64,000 bases of DNA from Siniperca chuatsi (lineage: Eukaryota > Chordata > Actinopteri > Centrarchiformes > Sinipercidae). Positions 10,770 to 23,004 of the stretch are shown here, piece by piece. Under the pieces are notes generated by a model that had not been told where the DNA came from, ran no database searches, and saw only the letters and a list, made by a program, of their open reading frames with translations. The position numbers and the translations under genes were made by a program. The DNA lies in contig NC_058063.1 in NCBI RefSeq assembly GCF_020085105.1, positions 6,482,501-6,546,500 on the forward strand, written 5' to 3'. Numbering within the stretch: position 1 is the first letter of the stretch; every line of letters starts with the position of its first letter.

Positions 10770-11870
10770 GATCAGGACTGTGTGGGTGTGGTTTGATCAG
10801 ATTTGACTGACAGTTTCTTGGCAAAATAATCTGATGGCAACCCAACTGCCATCAGATTATGATCCAAATTTTGCAAAATTGTGATTGGTGGACAGAAATA
10901 TGTGACATATTTTTTTCCCAACTGAGCCCACAAAACAGCACAGACAGAAAATGTTGTGTTTATCTAAGATCCCATTTTTCATAGTAGGAAGCTGTTTAAC
11001 AACATGTTTTCAGGAGCTTTACATGCAGAAGTCAATGTATGTACTGTTGGGATTTACAATGGTTAAAGGGGGACCAAATTGTGTAGGTGCAATAAATTGA
11101 TTGTGGCTATCAGAATTATCAAAGATAATCATAAATAATAACTTTAATGAATAAAGTCTGCGGGGGGCACCACCCTTAAACAAGGGAAAAGGATAGCAAA
11201 TTAATTGATTCAGTCTCATAAAACACACTACAGTATCAATTTGGTATTCTGATTAATAATTAAATGCATAATTAAAATTACCATTAATAGCTATTAGGTT
11301 GAAGGATTTGGAGTTCAACATAGAAGAGGTTGGCAAATTATTCACTCTTGAGAAAAATTAAAGAAACCAGCATAATGATACACAAGCATTTATTAAAATA
11401 TAATAAAAGCAAAAACATATTATGAATTCTAACAATGCACTAAGCTAAAGAACAAAAAGGTGTGTGTGGCTGTGTGTGATCCAAAATGGCTGTTTGGGTC
11501 CAAAATGGCATCAAACAAAAGAAATTGAATTCAAAATGGTGGCTGAGCAGCAGATGCATGGTTCGACAAAGAAAGGAAATTCAAAATGGCGGCTAGGCCA
11601 TGTATGAAAAGAGTGTGGCTCTGTTAAAGGGCCAAATTGAAGTGTATGTGTGAACTGTGTAGGATAAACAGTGCCAGGTTAGTAAACAGGATAGTTGCAT
11701 GCAAGACCCTGTGTCTGTGTGAACGTCACTAACATCAGCTTAGCATGTGGCTACCAAATTCAAACAGGGGGAAGCACATCACATCAATAAAAGTCAATGA
11801 ACCAAATAAATACAGATACATTCAGAAAAGCAATACAGTCCCGTACATTGTGCTTAAAAGTCATAAAAGC
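10770..11870. repeat. Repeated intergenic module with AAAATGGC motifs (full copy)
   Basis: Full-length copy. It starts with a dyad-containing ATCTGCAGATCAG, then TTTACAATGGTTAAAGGGG, an AATAAAG, a GGGGGGCACCACCC palindrome-like run, and the four AAAATGGC motifs at about 11480-11590. It has no lasting ORF. It could be an unclassified retroelement terminal region or an MITE. Confidence 0.65.
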
Positions 11871-13129
11871 AGAAAATGATCTTAATATTCATGAATAAAC
11901 CATCCTGGCTTGTCAGTTTATGTTGTCCTCACCACCCTAGTAGATAGCATTTATGGTTTGTACGTGCAAACACAATTATACACACACATTCTTGCTCAAT
12001 ATGTCCCAGTAGCTCATCACACAGCATCATTGAATTGGAGCAAAGTGTATTAGTTTGATCCCAAAAATCTAATTAATTCAAATTCTAATTCTAATCTACT
12101 ATAAAATCTGTTGTTTCACTCTGTGGAAACACTCTGCTTGAAAGCACACACACACAATGAGAAATTGTTTAGATGATCCTACATATGCACAGGACACAAC
12201 CATAGAGACATCATTACACTGTCGAACATGGAAACTATAGAAAAGAGTTTGGGTTTCAAACACTCAATCAACACAATTACTACAAGTACTGATAGCTGTG
12301 ATCGCTGTCTGAGATGACTCTACGTATGCATTTGCATTAGCTGTCACTTGAAAAACAAATCACTTTTTAAAAATCGTTTGCACTGCAGCCCTCATAGCCT
12401 AATCTTAAACTACGCTGTAGAATAAATGATGGTCTGTTCATTTGCATGTCTCCACTGCCACACTAAATGATAAGGTCACAGGTGATTCAGATGAGTAGTT
12501 GTGGTAATTTTACCTCTAAGGCAGTTGCATTTTACAAAGGCAGCAAAAAGCCTCACCTTTATCCAACATTTTGCAATCTGTGGAGTAGAGTTCAAAATGG
12601 ATTCATATATTATGTCTCAGATGGTTTGGAGTCGTATCCATTCAGCACGACTCACTGGTTTACACCATTTTTCATCAACAAAGAACAATATCCTAGATTA
12701 CTGATAAGTCAATAGAGCAGAGTCACAGCGGATTTTAATAACTCACTCCACTGTAGTACAAGGCATGCCCTGTTGCACTTATATGCTGTGATTATTGAAT
12801 TTGGACAGATCATCAACAATTTAATGTTTTTCCCCATGATAAGTAGCAAGTAGCTAACAGCAACAGAAAAGAACAAAAGATGTAAGGTCATTGCAACCCA
12901 TTTGCACAGAGAAAGTGGAAATCATGTACTTCATATATTGCCATTGTTAGAGCTTCTTTAGTTAGTTAGTTTATTACAAAGTAAAGCTTTACACTAAACA
13001 GTTTTAGATGAAATTATGTTGAAAAAACGATTCCTGCTTATAAAAAAATCAAATTACAAATTACACATTAAAAGACAGTAATGGGCTCATGTCCTGTTAC
13101 ACAGAGACAAAGATGGAATATGTCCAGCT
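11871..13129. other. 3' flank of NITR gene 2
   Basis: Duplicated intergenic sequence, nearly colinear with 21430-22996. That copy carries an extra insertion at 22550-22854. The ORFs here (12467-12715) are not supported as genes. Confidence 0.5.
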
Positions 13130-14626
13130 TTATTGCTTTACACGGGAGTACACACATTCATCTTCTGTGTCGTCCCTCTGTCTTCTTGATCTGCTGGCCT
13201 TGTTCACCCTTACAGCAGCGTAATGGAGATTATCTTCATTTTTGTAATCCTAGCAATGACATGAAAACAAATTCAACAGAAATTGTTAGGATATAAAATA
13301 TATATTTAAATGGTAATAGAATTATTAATCTAGACAAAAAATACCTCTGCATTTGTTGCGGAGGGAGCTGAAAATCTCACGCAAGATTCTGAAAAACAAT
13401 TTTAAAGCTGTGATTCTATAATGACATGTTCAGCAATTACACACTGTAGATACAAACAGTACCATTTACCTCTACATTGGCCGCTGTTTCTCTTACTCAT
13501 AATGTACAGTGAGAAAGCCAGTAAAACACTCAGGATGGTGGTGAATGTCAAAGCGCCAATCAAGAAATACACCAAGACAAGAGAGTCTTTCTCATCTGCA
13601 GAGAAGGAGACATTACAAAGGAGATTTTTTTAAAACATTGTGTTCATCTTATGTTTAGTTAGAGAGTAACCATAACTATAAATCAGATAAAACAACTTCT
13701 GCTAGAAAGTTACTTACACTTAATGTCCAGCTTGGCCCTGTTTCCAAACAGTATGTGTCCACATGAGGCAACAGCACAGTAGTTGGTCTCAGCATGAGAA
13801 AGATTCAGGCTCGTCAGTGGCAAGTTGTAGAAACAGGTGTGTGTTTGTGTGTTGGGTTTCCTCTCACACTGATCATTCCTGCCTCCATGGGTGTACATGA
13901 GTCCTGGATGAGATTCTTCAGAGTTCCTGAACCAGTAAACACTGTGTTCTCCATCACAGGTCCCAGTGTGTACTGTACAGTTCAGAGTCACAGAGCCTCC
14001 TGGCTGGATGGTCACAGATGCTGACTGATGGACCGAAGCTTGGATGTTCAAACCTGAACCCTTTACACTGACAGTAATGCCCTCTGCAAATTCAAATATT
14101 TCTGAAAAGCTACTTGCGCAGTAGTATGTAGCTGAGTCTGATATATGTAAATCTGAGATTTTCAAGTGATTTTTACCTTTTTCAGTATCCAATGTGAAGC
14201 GTGGATTATTCTCGCATTCATCATAAAATTTGCCATTTTTATCAAACATGTAGAAGGTAGAGATGAGTCTTGGTTTCTGTCCCAGAGTTTGCTTGTACCA
14301 GGAATATCTTGCTACCATGTCATCTTCATAGAAACATCGCAAAGTTAAGCTTTCACCAACATTAGCTGATACAAAACCACTCTCTTGACGAACTGATGAG
14401 AACAGATTAGTCATCTGAGCTGAAGTGACAGGAGAGACAAAGCAAATACACAATTAATTTAATGGAACAGTAAGTATATTATACTGAAAAAATGATTAGC
14501 AAGCAATGACACTTAGAATGACCATACACTCTAAAAGATACAAATGGAGGCAAAAAAACACAACTCACCCATTTTCCCCAAGAACAAACATGTCAGATAG
14601 AAAACAAACGTTGGAGATGTCATCAT
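13130..14626 (-). CDS. NITR gene 2, inhibitory-type, 349 aa
   Basis: Exons (complement): 14569-14626, 13718-14419, 13470-13595, 13345-13388, 13130-13249, same phases as gene 1. The V domain has CDR2-like STFYMFDKN and J-like FAEGITVSV. The I domain departs from its sisters. The conserved AGTYYC before the last core Cys reads AETNYC, so the tyrosine-corner Tyr and the Gly are lost. The J-like motif reads FGNRAKL instead of FGNGTKL, a change shared with the gene at 22997. The uncharged TM is followed by ITIM LHYAAV and ITIM-like CVYSRV. The reading frame is open throughout. Folding of the I domain may be affected; this is inferred. Confidence 0.9.
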
Positions 14627-15240
14627 GTTTGAATTTCTGACTTGAGTGAAAAGAATCTTGATCTTTTCTCCACTCTTCACAGACAAGACTGTGTTTGATT
14701 GGCCAACCTGAAGTGACACTGTATGTCCTATTAAGGAAACATGATCACATGCTCACTGCCACATATAGTGTCAATTTTGGTTCTTAAGAAGACTCACTTG
14801 GTGAGAGGTATATGAAGAATATAAAGGCTCCTCGACTTAACATTAGATTTAAAATCACCAAAATATAAACAACTATACATCCACACTTTTAACAGTAAAG
14901 AAAGGAACATAAGGATGAGAACAAGGATAACAAAAAACTGTTATTTGAAAATGCTGCTTATGCAATAGGTATTCAGTGATGGAGGGGACTACTGGTGCTT
15001 ACTTACAGTATTAAACTCCTCTTTAATCCTCAGTCATGAATCTAAAAATTTTCTTTATACTATAACTTTTTTGATACTATTTTGGTCATCATTTTTTCAG
15101 TCATGGCCATTCAGTGTATTTACCTTCTGTAATTAACTCTGTATAGTAGTTTGTTGCTAATGGCAGGGTCCCCCATTCTCATGCTGGACTCAAATTACCT
15201 GCATATTTACAAGGTATTCATGGGAAATGATGCATGCATG
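14627..15240. other. 5' flank of NITR gene 2
   Basis: Carries the CCAAT block at 14697-14706. Otherwise duplicated flank with no gene. Confidence 0.5.
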
Positions 15241-15244
15241 TACT

Positions 15245-15381
15245 CCAGCATTACCATTTGTAACTGTCACCAAGAGCAAGCACTTTAGCCATAGTGGCAA
15301 GGAAAAACCTTCTTTTAATGGTCAGAAACCTCGAACAGAACCAGACTCAGGGTGGGCTTCCATCTGCCGCTGCTGTGTTGG

Positions 15382-15444
<63 letters not shown>

Positions 15445-15620
15445 ATACAGTGACATAATGCAAATTCCAGATAGGATTTTAAAATAATAATAATGTAATG
15501 GTGGTGGTAATATTAATAAAACAATAATAGTTATAATGATATGAATAATAATGATAATAATAGTAATAAGACTAATAATAATAATAATTGTGGTGTGGTT
15601 GTCAAGCAGGAACATGATAG
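15245..15620 (-). mobile_element. LINE 3'-end fragment with long GA microsatellite
   Basis: Same LINE 3' end as at 8455. Here the GA tract (15383-15443) is about twice as long as in the copies at 8591 and 25327. Confidence 0.65.
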
Positions 15621-15721
15621 CAGGAGGAGGCCCGCAGTCATAGATCTAGACTCTGCAGGTCCGGAGACCTGCTGAATCCAACATTTCTTACTGCTGCTAG
15701 TTCACATTAAAAGCATTCAAC

Positions 15722-15905
15722 TGGCGAAGCGTATTTTCCTCAAGAACGAACATGTCAGATAGAAAACAAATTTTGGAGATATCATTGTGACTGAGAGAAA
15801 AAAAATCTTGATCTTTTCTCCACTCTTCACAGACAAGACTGTGTTTGGTTGGCCAACCTGAAGTGACACTGTATGTCCTATTAAGGAAACATGATCACAT
15901 GTTCA
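15722..15905 (-). pseudogene. Orphan NITR leader exon, second copy
   Basis: Nearly identical to 1-185: leader-like minus-strand sequence without a splice donor and with CCAAC instead of CCAAT. It marks the left border of the second duplication unit of about 9.9 kb. Confidence 0.75.
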
Positions 15906-16329
15906 CTGCCACCTATAGTGTCAAATTTGGTTCTTGAGAATCTTTGCATGTTGAGAAGTATATGAAGAACATAATGGCTTCTCAACTTTGTCAACAATGG
16001 CAGTAGCTTTAAACTGAACAAAATGTTTTGAACCATAGTCATCATCACTAATGTAAGATTCTGCCTTAATGCTGATCTCACTGATGAGCCAAAACCAACC
16101 CGTTCTCATTCCCAGGTCGTCATATACTGACATTTTGTCACGCCCCTTGGCGTCTCATATAGATGCATGTGGTACCATTTAGTGACTGTATGAGACGTAC
16201 CAGGCTTTCAATTAAACTCCAATGTAAAACCATCTGCGGCAATATTAAACACTCAGAGGAAATGCTCCGGGCCGTCCATTCACTTCAATATTGACCTGAC
16301 CATGATGCTATAAGACACTGTGAGCATCA

Positions 16330-16634
16330 GTCCCATTGGAGAACCGAGGACACACCGCCCAGATATATTTTCCTCACTGTTAATTCCCATGTTAAGGTTT
16401 GCTGTGTCTTCATCGGATTTGCTTTGAGCGGGGCAATTACTGAGATTGTGGGCTACTCGTTCTCACACATGATAGTGGTCACAACTTTGACAGGTGCCAT
16501 CATCTTGATTATGTCTTCAGCGGTGCAGATGACATTCTCATTAAGAGTGTTCACCTCCTCCACTTTTCTGAGCTCCCTTGACATGAATGTGGCAAAATCC
16601 ACAGTTTGCTGCTGCAAAAAGCATTCTAAAATGT
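16330..16634 (-). pseudogene. hAT transposase C-terminal fragment, second copy
   Basis: Corresponds to 606-905. The minus strand shows FATFMSRELRKVEEVNTLN and MMAPVKVVT. It is cut by the LINE 3' tail at about 16635, earlier than in the first copy. Confidence 0.7.
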
Positions 16635-19600
16635 TATTTATATAGTGCCAATTCATTGCACTTTTCCTATAGAACAGGTCTAGACCGTACTCTTTATAAT
16701 ATTATTTACAGAGACCCAACAAATCCCACCATTAGCAAGCACAGGCGACAGTGGCAAGAAAAAACTAACTAACAGGCAGAAACCTTGGACAGAACCAGAC
16801 TCAATGGTGGGTGGCCATCTGCCGCTGCCATGTTACGTTTTGAGAGAGAGATAGAGGTAGAGAGAGAGAGAGAGAGAGAGGGAGAGAGGTTTGGGGGGAG
16901 AAGGAAGCACAATGCAAATACCACTTAGAATTTTAAAATAGTAATAATGCAATGGTAGTGGTAACATTAATGTTAATAAATTAATAATAGTAGGATTGGC
17001 AGTTATAGGAATAATAATGACAGAATTAGTAACATAGCCAATACAAATAACTGCAGTAGCAGTTGTCGAGCAGGAACACAGGGGCAGCAAGTGGCCCACA
17101 ACCACAGATCCAGTCTCTGCAGCTCCGGAGGTATAAATACCTGCTGAAAGCAACAGAAGGAGAGAGGAGAGAAACGAGAAAGCACAGAACTACGGGAGAG
17201 AGAAGATGTTGAGTTAGTAACATGCAGTAATGGGATAAAAATGCATACAGATGGAGAGGGAGAGGAGGAGATAGGAAAGAGGTGCATCATGGGAAGTCTC
17301 CCAGCAGTGTAGGCCTATAGCAGCATAGCTAAGGGATGGTTCAGGACTCATCCAAGCCATCCCTAACCTATAAGCTTTATCAAAGAGTCAAGTCTTAAGC
17401 CTACTCTTAAATATGGATATGGTGTCTGCCTCCTGACCCCAAAACTGGGATCTGATTCCACAAGAGAGGAGCTTGATAACTGAAGGCTCTGGCTCCCGTT
17501 CTACTTTTTGAGACTCTAGGAACCACAAGTAACCCTGCATTCTAGGAGTGCAGTGTTCTAGTCGGGTAATACGGTATTATGAGCTCTTTAAGATGCGATG
17601 GTGCCTGACCATTAAGAGCTTTGTAGGTGAGGAGAAGGACTTTAAATTCTATTCTGGATTTTACAGGGAGCCAGTGCAGAGAGGCTAATATTGGAGAAAG
17701 ATGATCTCTTTTCCTAGTTCTTGTCAGTGCACGTCCCGCAGCATTCTGGATTAAATGGAGACTCTTAAGGGACTTTTTCAGGCAGCCTGATAATAAGGAA
17801 TTGCAATAGTCCAACCTAGAAGTAACAAATGCATGGACTAGTTTTTCAGCATCATTTTGAGACAGGATGTGCCTGATTTTTGCAATGTTGTGTAGGTGAA
17901 AGAAGGCAGTCCTTGAAGTTTGTTTCATGTGGCAGTTAAAGGATAAATCCTGATCAAAGATAACTCTGAGGTTCCTTACGGTGGTGCTAGAGTCCAGGGC
18001 AATGCCATCTAGAGCAACTATGTCTTTAGATAATGTGTCTCTGAGGTGTTTGGGGCCAAGTACAAAAACTTCAGTTTTGAGTGTAACATCAGAAAATTGC
18101 AGGTCATCCAGGTTTTTATGTCTAAGTTTTGCTAACTGATAGTTTCATCTGGCTTGATCGATATAATTGGGTATCATCCGCATAACAATGAAAGTTTATG
18201 GAGTGTTTCCTAATAATATTGCCTAAGGGAAGCATATATAAGGTGAATAGAATCGGTCCAAGCAAGGAACCTTGTGGAACTCTGTGACTAACTAGGATGT
18301 GATGATCAATGGTGTCGAATGCAGCTCTAAGATCTAACAGAACAAGTACAGAGACAAGTCCATTGTCTGATGCAATTAAAAGGTCATTTGTAATTTTCAT
18401 CAGTGCTTTCTCTGTGCTATGATGCACTCTAAATCCTGACTGAAAATCCTCAAATAAACTATTGTTATTCAGAAAGTCACACAACTGACTGGCGACTGCT
18501 TTCTCAAGGATCTTAGAGAGAAAGGGAAGGTTAGATATAAGTCTATAGTTGGCTAAAATGTCTTTAAGCAGCCTTGTTGGAATGGGGTCTAAGAGACAGT
18601 TCGATGGCTTAGATTAATTAATCGTCGAAGTTAGCTGATGAAGGTCGATAGGAGCAAAGCAGTCAAAATGTATATCAGGTTTTACAGTTGTTTTTAAAGT
18701 TCCTGTGTTTGAAGATAAACTGGTACTAGTTGAGGGCAGGACGTGATGAATTTTTTTCTCTAATAGTTAAAATTTTATTATTAAAGAAGCTCATGAAGTC
18801 ATTCCTACTGAAGACTATAGGAATACATGGCTCAATAGAGCTGTGATTCTCTGTCAGTCTGGCTACAGTGCTGAAAAGAAACCTGGGGTTGTTTTTATTT
18901 TCCTTTATTAATGATGAGTAGTAGTAGGCTGCTCTGGCATTACGGAGGGCCTTCCTATATGTTCCAAGACCATCTTGCCAGACTAAATAAGATTCTTCCA
19001 GGTTGTTGGAATGCCATTTCCTTTCAAGTTTTGGCGATGTTTGCTTTAATTTGTGGGTTTGGAGGTTATACCATGGAGCTAACCTTCTTAGTGTTATTGT
19101 CTTCTTTTTAGAACGACGATAGAATCGAGTGTCGTTCGCAGTGAGCGTGCAGCACTATCAAAAAGATGGTCAATTTGATGACAGAGATCTGATGTTTAAG
19201 AGTCCACATTTAATTGTCCTATTTTGTTGCGCTATTTCAGCGTTTTTGTTTAGGTTTTTATGTATAATTCCTCTTCTGTTAACTTTTGGTTTTAATAATT
19301 TAAGTGGTCGAGGGGCCAGACACTGTCACTAAAGAGTTTCCCTTTGTGGATAAATAAAGTATTTCTGATTCTAAAGAGTTTTGGGTGGGTAACTGCTCTG
19401 GAACCGCAGAGAAGCGTGTAGGAATGCAACTCTGCTTCCTGGTCTCAACTCTGTTGTCATGGTTTAGGTCAACTAATGAACTTGGTCAGATTTCTAGATA
19501 TGAGAGCTGCTCCATCCAAAGTGAGATGAATGCCGTCTCTCCTTATAAAGACCAGGTCTTCTCCAAAAAGTCTGCCAATAATCTACAAAGCCCACATCGT

Positions 19601-19690
19601 TTGCTGGACACAAGACCCAGAGAAGACTACGGAGTCTGACATTGGCTTTGCATATGTACACACTGACTCGACATTAACTTCAGTGACTTT
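16635..19690 (-). mobile_element. L2/CR1-type LINE, second copy
   Basis: The 3' UTR (about 16635-17540) includes a GA tract at 16844-16880. RT C-terminal coding at 17542-17928 shows LDYCNSLLSG and LASLHWLPVKSR. RT core at 18122-18484 shows [21 protein letters not shown] and CYADDTQLY. Between DHHIL and VPQGS about 60 residues usual for this family are missing. Endonuclease and ORF1 parts are reduced (18900-19690). Not autonomous. Confidence 0.8.
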
Positions 19691-19694
19691 AGTA

Positions 19695-20040
19695 TTTACA
19701 GAGCCAGGGCTGTGTACAAACACCACAGTTGTTTTTCAGCGGACACAAAGAATGGACAGCTAGCGTACCGTGAAGAGATATTTGCAGAATTTGACAAAGA
19801 GACGCGTATTGGATTAGAATCGCATACCCCATTTTTAACTCCCAGCCTGGAGAGATGTGGAGCGTTGTGATTGTCACATAGTAATCAGTTGCACATGATG
19901 TCCAGGCATCGGTTGTTATTGCCACTTGCTCTGCAATTCTTGTTCTCGTCATCTCTAACGTATTTATCATGTCATGAAAGCCACCAATCAACTCCAGTGT
20001 AAGGTATCCAGAGTGTTATATCTCAACAAATATTCGCTGG
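19695..20040 (-). pseudogene. hAT transposase N-terminal/central fragment
   Basis: The minus strand codes RIAEQVAITTDAWTSCATDY and YVTITTLHISPGWELK, the start of the hAT catalytic region. It is the complement of the C-terminal fragment at 16330, with the LINE between them. Confidence 0.72.
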
Positions 20041-20099
20041 ATTGCCATTCATAAAAAGTTCATAAAAAAACATAATTCGGTATTATTTGTTAGGAGTTT

Positions 20100-21215
20100 A
20101 ACACTCAAAAACTCAGCTGATCTCCTGATCAGCACTGTGTGGGTGTGGTTTGATCAGATTTGACTGACAGTGGCTTGGCCAAATTAACAACCTGACTGCC
20201 ATCAGATTCAGATTCAAATATAGCAAAATTCTGATTAGTGGACATTTTACCCACGGAGCCCTGTCCACTTCAAACCAGTGAGAAGAGCGCAGACAAAAAA
20301 AGCACAGACAGAAAATATTGTGTTTATCTAAGATCCCATTTTTCATTGTAGGAAGCTGATTGACAACATGTTCTCAGGAGCTTTACATGCAGCAGTCAAT
20401 GTATGTACTGCTGGGATTTACAATGGTTAAAGGGGCACCAAATTGTGTAGGTGCAATCAATTGATTGTGGCTATCAGAATTATCAAAGATAATCATAAAT
20501 AATAACTTTAATGAATAAAGTCTGCGGGGGGCACCACCCTTAAACAAGGGAATAGGATAGCAAATTAATTGATTCAGTCTCATAAAATACACTACAGTAT
20601 TAGTTTGGAACTCTGATTAATAATTCAATTAATAACTAAAATTACCATTAATAGCTAGTAGGTTGAAGGATTTGGAGTTCAACATAGAAGAGGTTGGCAA
20701 ATTATTCACTCATGTGCAAAATGAAAGAAACCAGCATAAATAAACACAAGCATTTATTAAAATATAATAATAGAAAAAACACATTATGAAGTCTAATAAT
20801 GCACTAAGCTAAGGAACAAAAGGGTGTGTGTGTCTGTGTGTTCGTGATCCAAAATGGCTGTTTGGGTCCAAAATGGCATCAAACAAAAGAAATCTAATTC
20901 AAAAGGGTGGCTGAGCAGCAGCTGCATGGTTAGACAAAGAAAGGAAATTCAAAATGGCGGCTAGGCCATGTATGAAAAGAGTGTGGCTCTGTTAAAGGGC
21001 CAAATTGAAGTGTATGTGTGAACTATGTAGGATAAATGGTGCCAGGTTAGTAAACAGGATAGTTGCATGCAAGACCCTGTGTCTGTGTGAAGTCACTGAC
21101 ATCAGCTTAGCATGTGGCTACCACATTCTAACAGGCGGAAGCACATCACATCAATAAAAGTCAATGAACCAAATAAATACAGATACATTCAGAAAAGCAA
21201 TACAGTCCCGTGTAG
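20100..21215. repeat. Repeated intergenic module with AAAATGGC motifs
   Basis: Full copy like 10770-11870. The motifs lie at about 20847-20960; the third reads AAAAGGGTGG, so only three of the four keep AAAATGGC. Confidence 0.65.
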
Positions 21216-22549
21216 TTATACGGTTCGATGGCTCAGTGATTAAGTGAACTAAAACTATTAAGTACTTTTCATTTTAACCTCCTCTTTAATCCCTTAATGT
21301 ATTGACTGGCTCATTTCTTTAAAAATATTTTGATCCCAACCCAGATTTTGTTCAGGCTAATCTATAAATGTGTATATATATAATAACTTTCAGTGATTTA
21401 GCACTTTTCAAAAACAAGTTTACAATGTTTCTTAGCAGACATACAAGCAGAAAATTATCCTAATAGTCACGAATAAACCATCCTGGCTTGTCAGTTTATG
21501 ATGTCCTCACCACCCTGGTAGATAGCATTCATGGTTTGTGCGTGCAAACACAATTGTACACACACATTCTTGCTCAATATGTCCCAGTAGCTCGTCACAC
21601 AGCATCATTGAATTGGAGCAAAGTGTATTAGTTTGATCCCAAAAATCTAATTAATTCTAATTCAAATTCTAATCTACTATAAAATCTGTTGTTTCACTCT
21701 GTGGAAACACTCTGCTTGAAAGCACACACACACAATGAGAAATCATTTAGATGTTCCTACATATGCACAGGACACAACCATAGAGACATTTAACATTACA
21801 CTGTCGAACATGGAAACTATAGAAAAGAGTTTGGGTTTGAAACACTCAATCAACACAATTACTACAAGTACTGATAGCTGTGATCGCTGTCTGAGATGAT
21901 TCTACATATGCATTTGCATTAGCTGTCACTTTAAAAACAAATCAATTTTTAAAAATCATTCGAAATGCAGCCCTCATAGCCTAATCTTAAACTACGCTGT
22001 AGAATAAATGATGGTCTGTTCATTTGCATGTCTCCACTGCCACACTAAATGATAAGGTCACAGGTGATTCAGATGAGTAGTTGTGGTAATTTTACCTCTA
22101 AGGCAGTTGCATTTTACAAAGGCAGCAAAAAGCCTCACCTTTATCCAACATTTTGCAATCTGTGGAGTAGAGTTCAAAATGGATTCATATATTACGTCTC
22201 AGATGGTTTGGAGTCGTATCCATTCAGCACGACTCACTGGATTAATCCAGTTTTCATCAACAAAGAACAATCAAAGAACAATATCCTGGATTACTGATAA
22301 GTCAATAGAGCAGAGTCACAGTGCATTTTAATAACTCACTCCACTGTGATCATTGAATTCGTACAGATCATCAACAATTTAATGTTTTTCCCCAAGTAGC
22401 AAGTAGCTAACAGCACCAGAAAAAAAAAAAAAGATGTAAAGTCATTGCAACCCATTTGCACAGAGAAAGTGGAAATCATGTACTTCATATATTGCCATTG
22501 TTAGAGCTTCTTTAGTTAGTTAGTTTAATACAAAGTAAAGCTTTACACT
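21216..22549. other. 3' flank of NITR gene 3
   Basis: Duplicated flank, colinear with 11880-13000. No gene is seen. Confidence 0.5.
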
Positions 22550-22854
22550 CAGCGCCGCCGCTCCCACCACGCGCATCACGCACTGTGCGTAGGGCACCAA
22601 GTGCTGAGGGGCACCAAAAATAGCCTAATGAATTTTTTTTTTTAAATGCCGGTATTATTTCATTAGCCTATAGAAATATTAGGCACATTTTAGCTATGTA
22701 TATGTAACAAAAAAGGGGGAACAAGAAAGATATTTAATAATTGCTGTAGTCTAGTGCCCCCCCCCCCGCGCCGGATGGTCCGTTCCGGTTGTTCGCGCGG
22801 GCGAATAATAAAGGAATTATGCTTAGGGCACCAAAATGGCTAGCAGCGGCACTG
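22550..22854. mobile_element. hAT-type MITE, 305 bp, with 8-bp target duplication
   Basis: Flanked by TTTACACT on both sides (22542-22549 and 22855-22862). The ends are imperfect inverted repeats, CAGCGCCGCCGCT and CAGTGCCGCTGCT. The paralogous site near 12986-13000 has a single TTTACACT and no insert. An 8-bp duplication and CAG ends fit the hAT superfamily. It is GC-rich at both ends and non-coding. Confidence 0.8.
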
Positions 22855-23004
22855 TTTACACTAAACAGTTTTGGGTGAAATAATGTTGAAAAAACGATTC
22901 CTGCTTTTGAAAAAGACAAATTACAAATTACACTTTAAAAGACAGTAATGGGCTCATGTCCTATTACACAGAGACAAAGATGGAATATGTCCAGCTTTAT
23001 TGCT

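Noticed and set aside
10770-11870. The AAAATGGC module as a definite LTR
   Set aside because: It has AATAAA and repeat-like dispersal, but no paired copy, clear TG/CA ends or target duplication could be shown. Left unclassified.
12467-12715. ORFs of 67-82 codons repeated at 22049
   Set aside because: They repeat only because the intergenic DNA is duplicated. There is no domain, and the two overlapping frames change independently.
15322-15615. ORFs with long Leu-Ser repeats
   Set aside because: Translation of a GA microsatellite.
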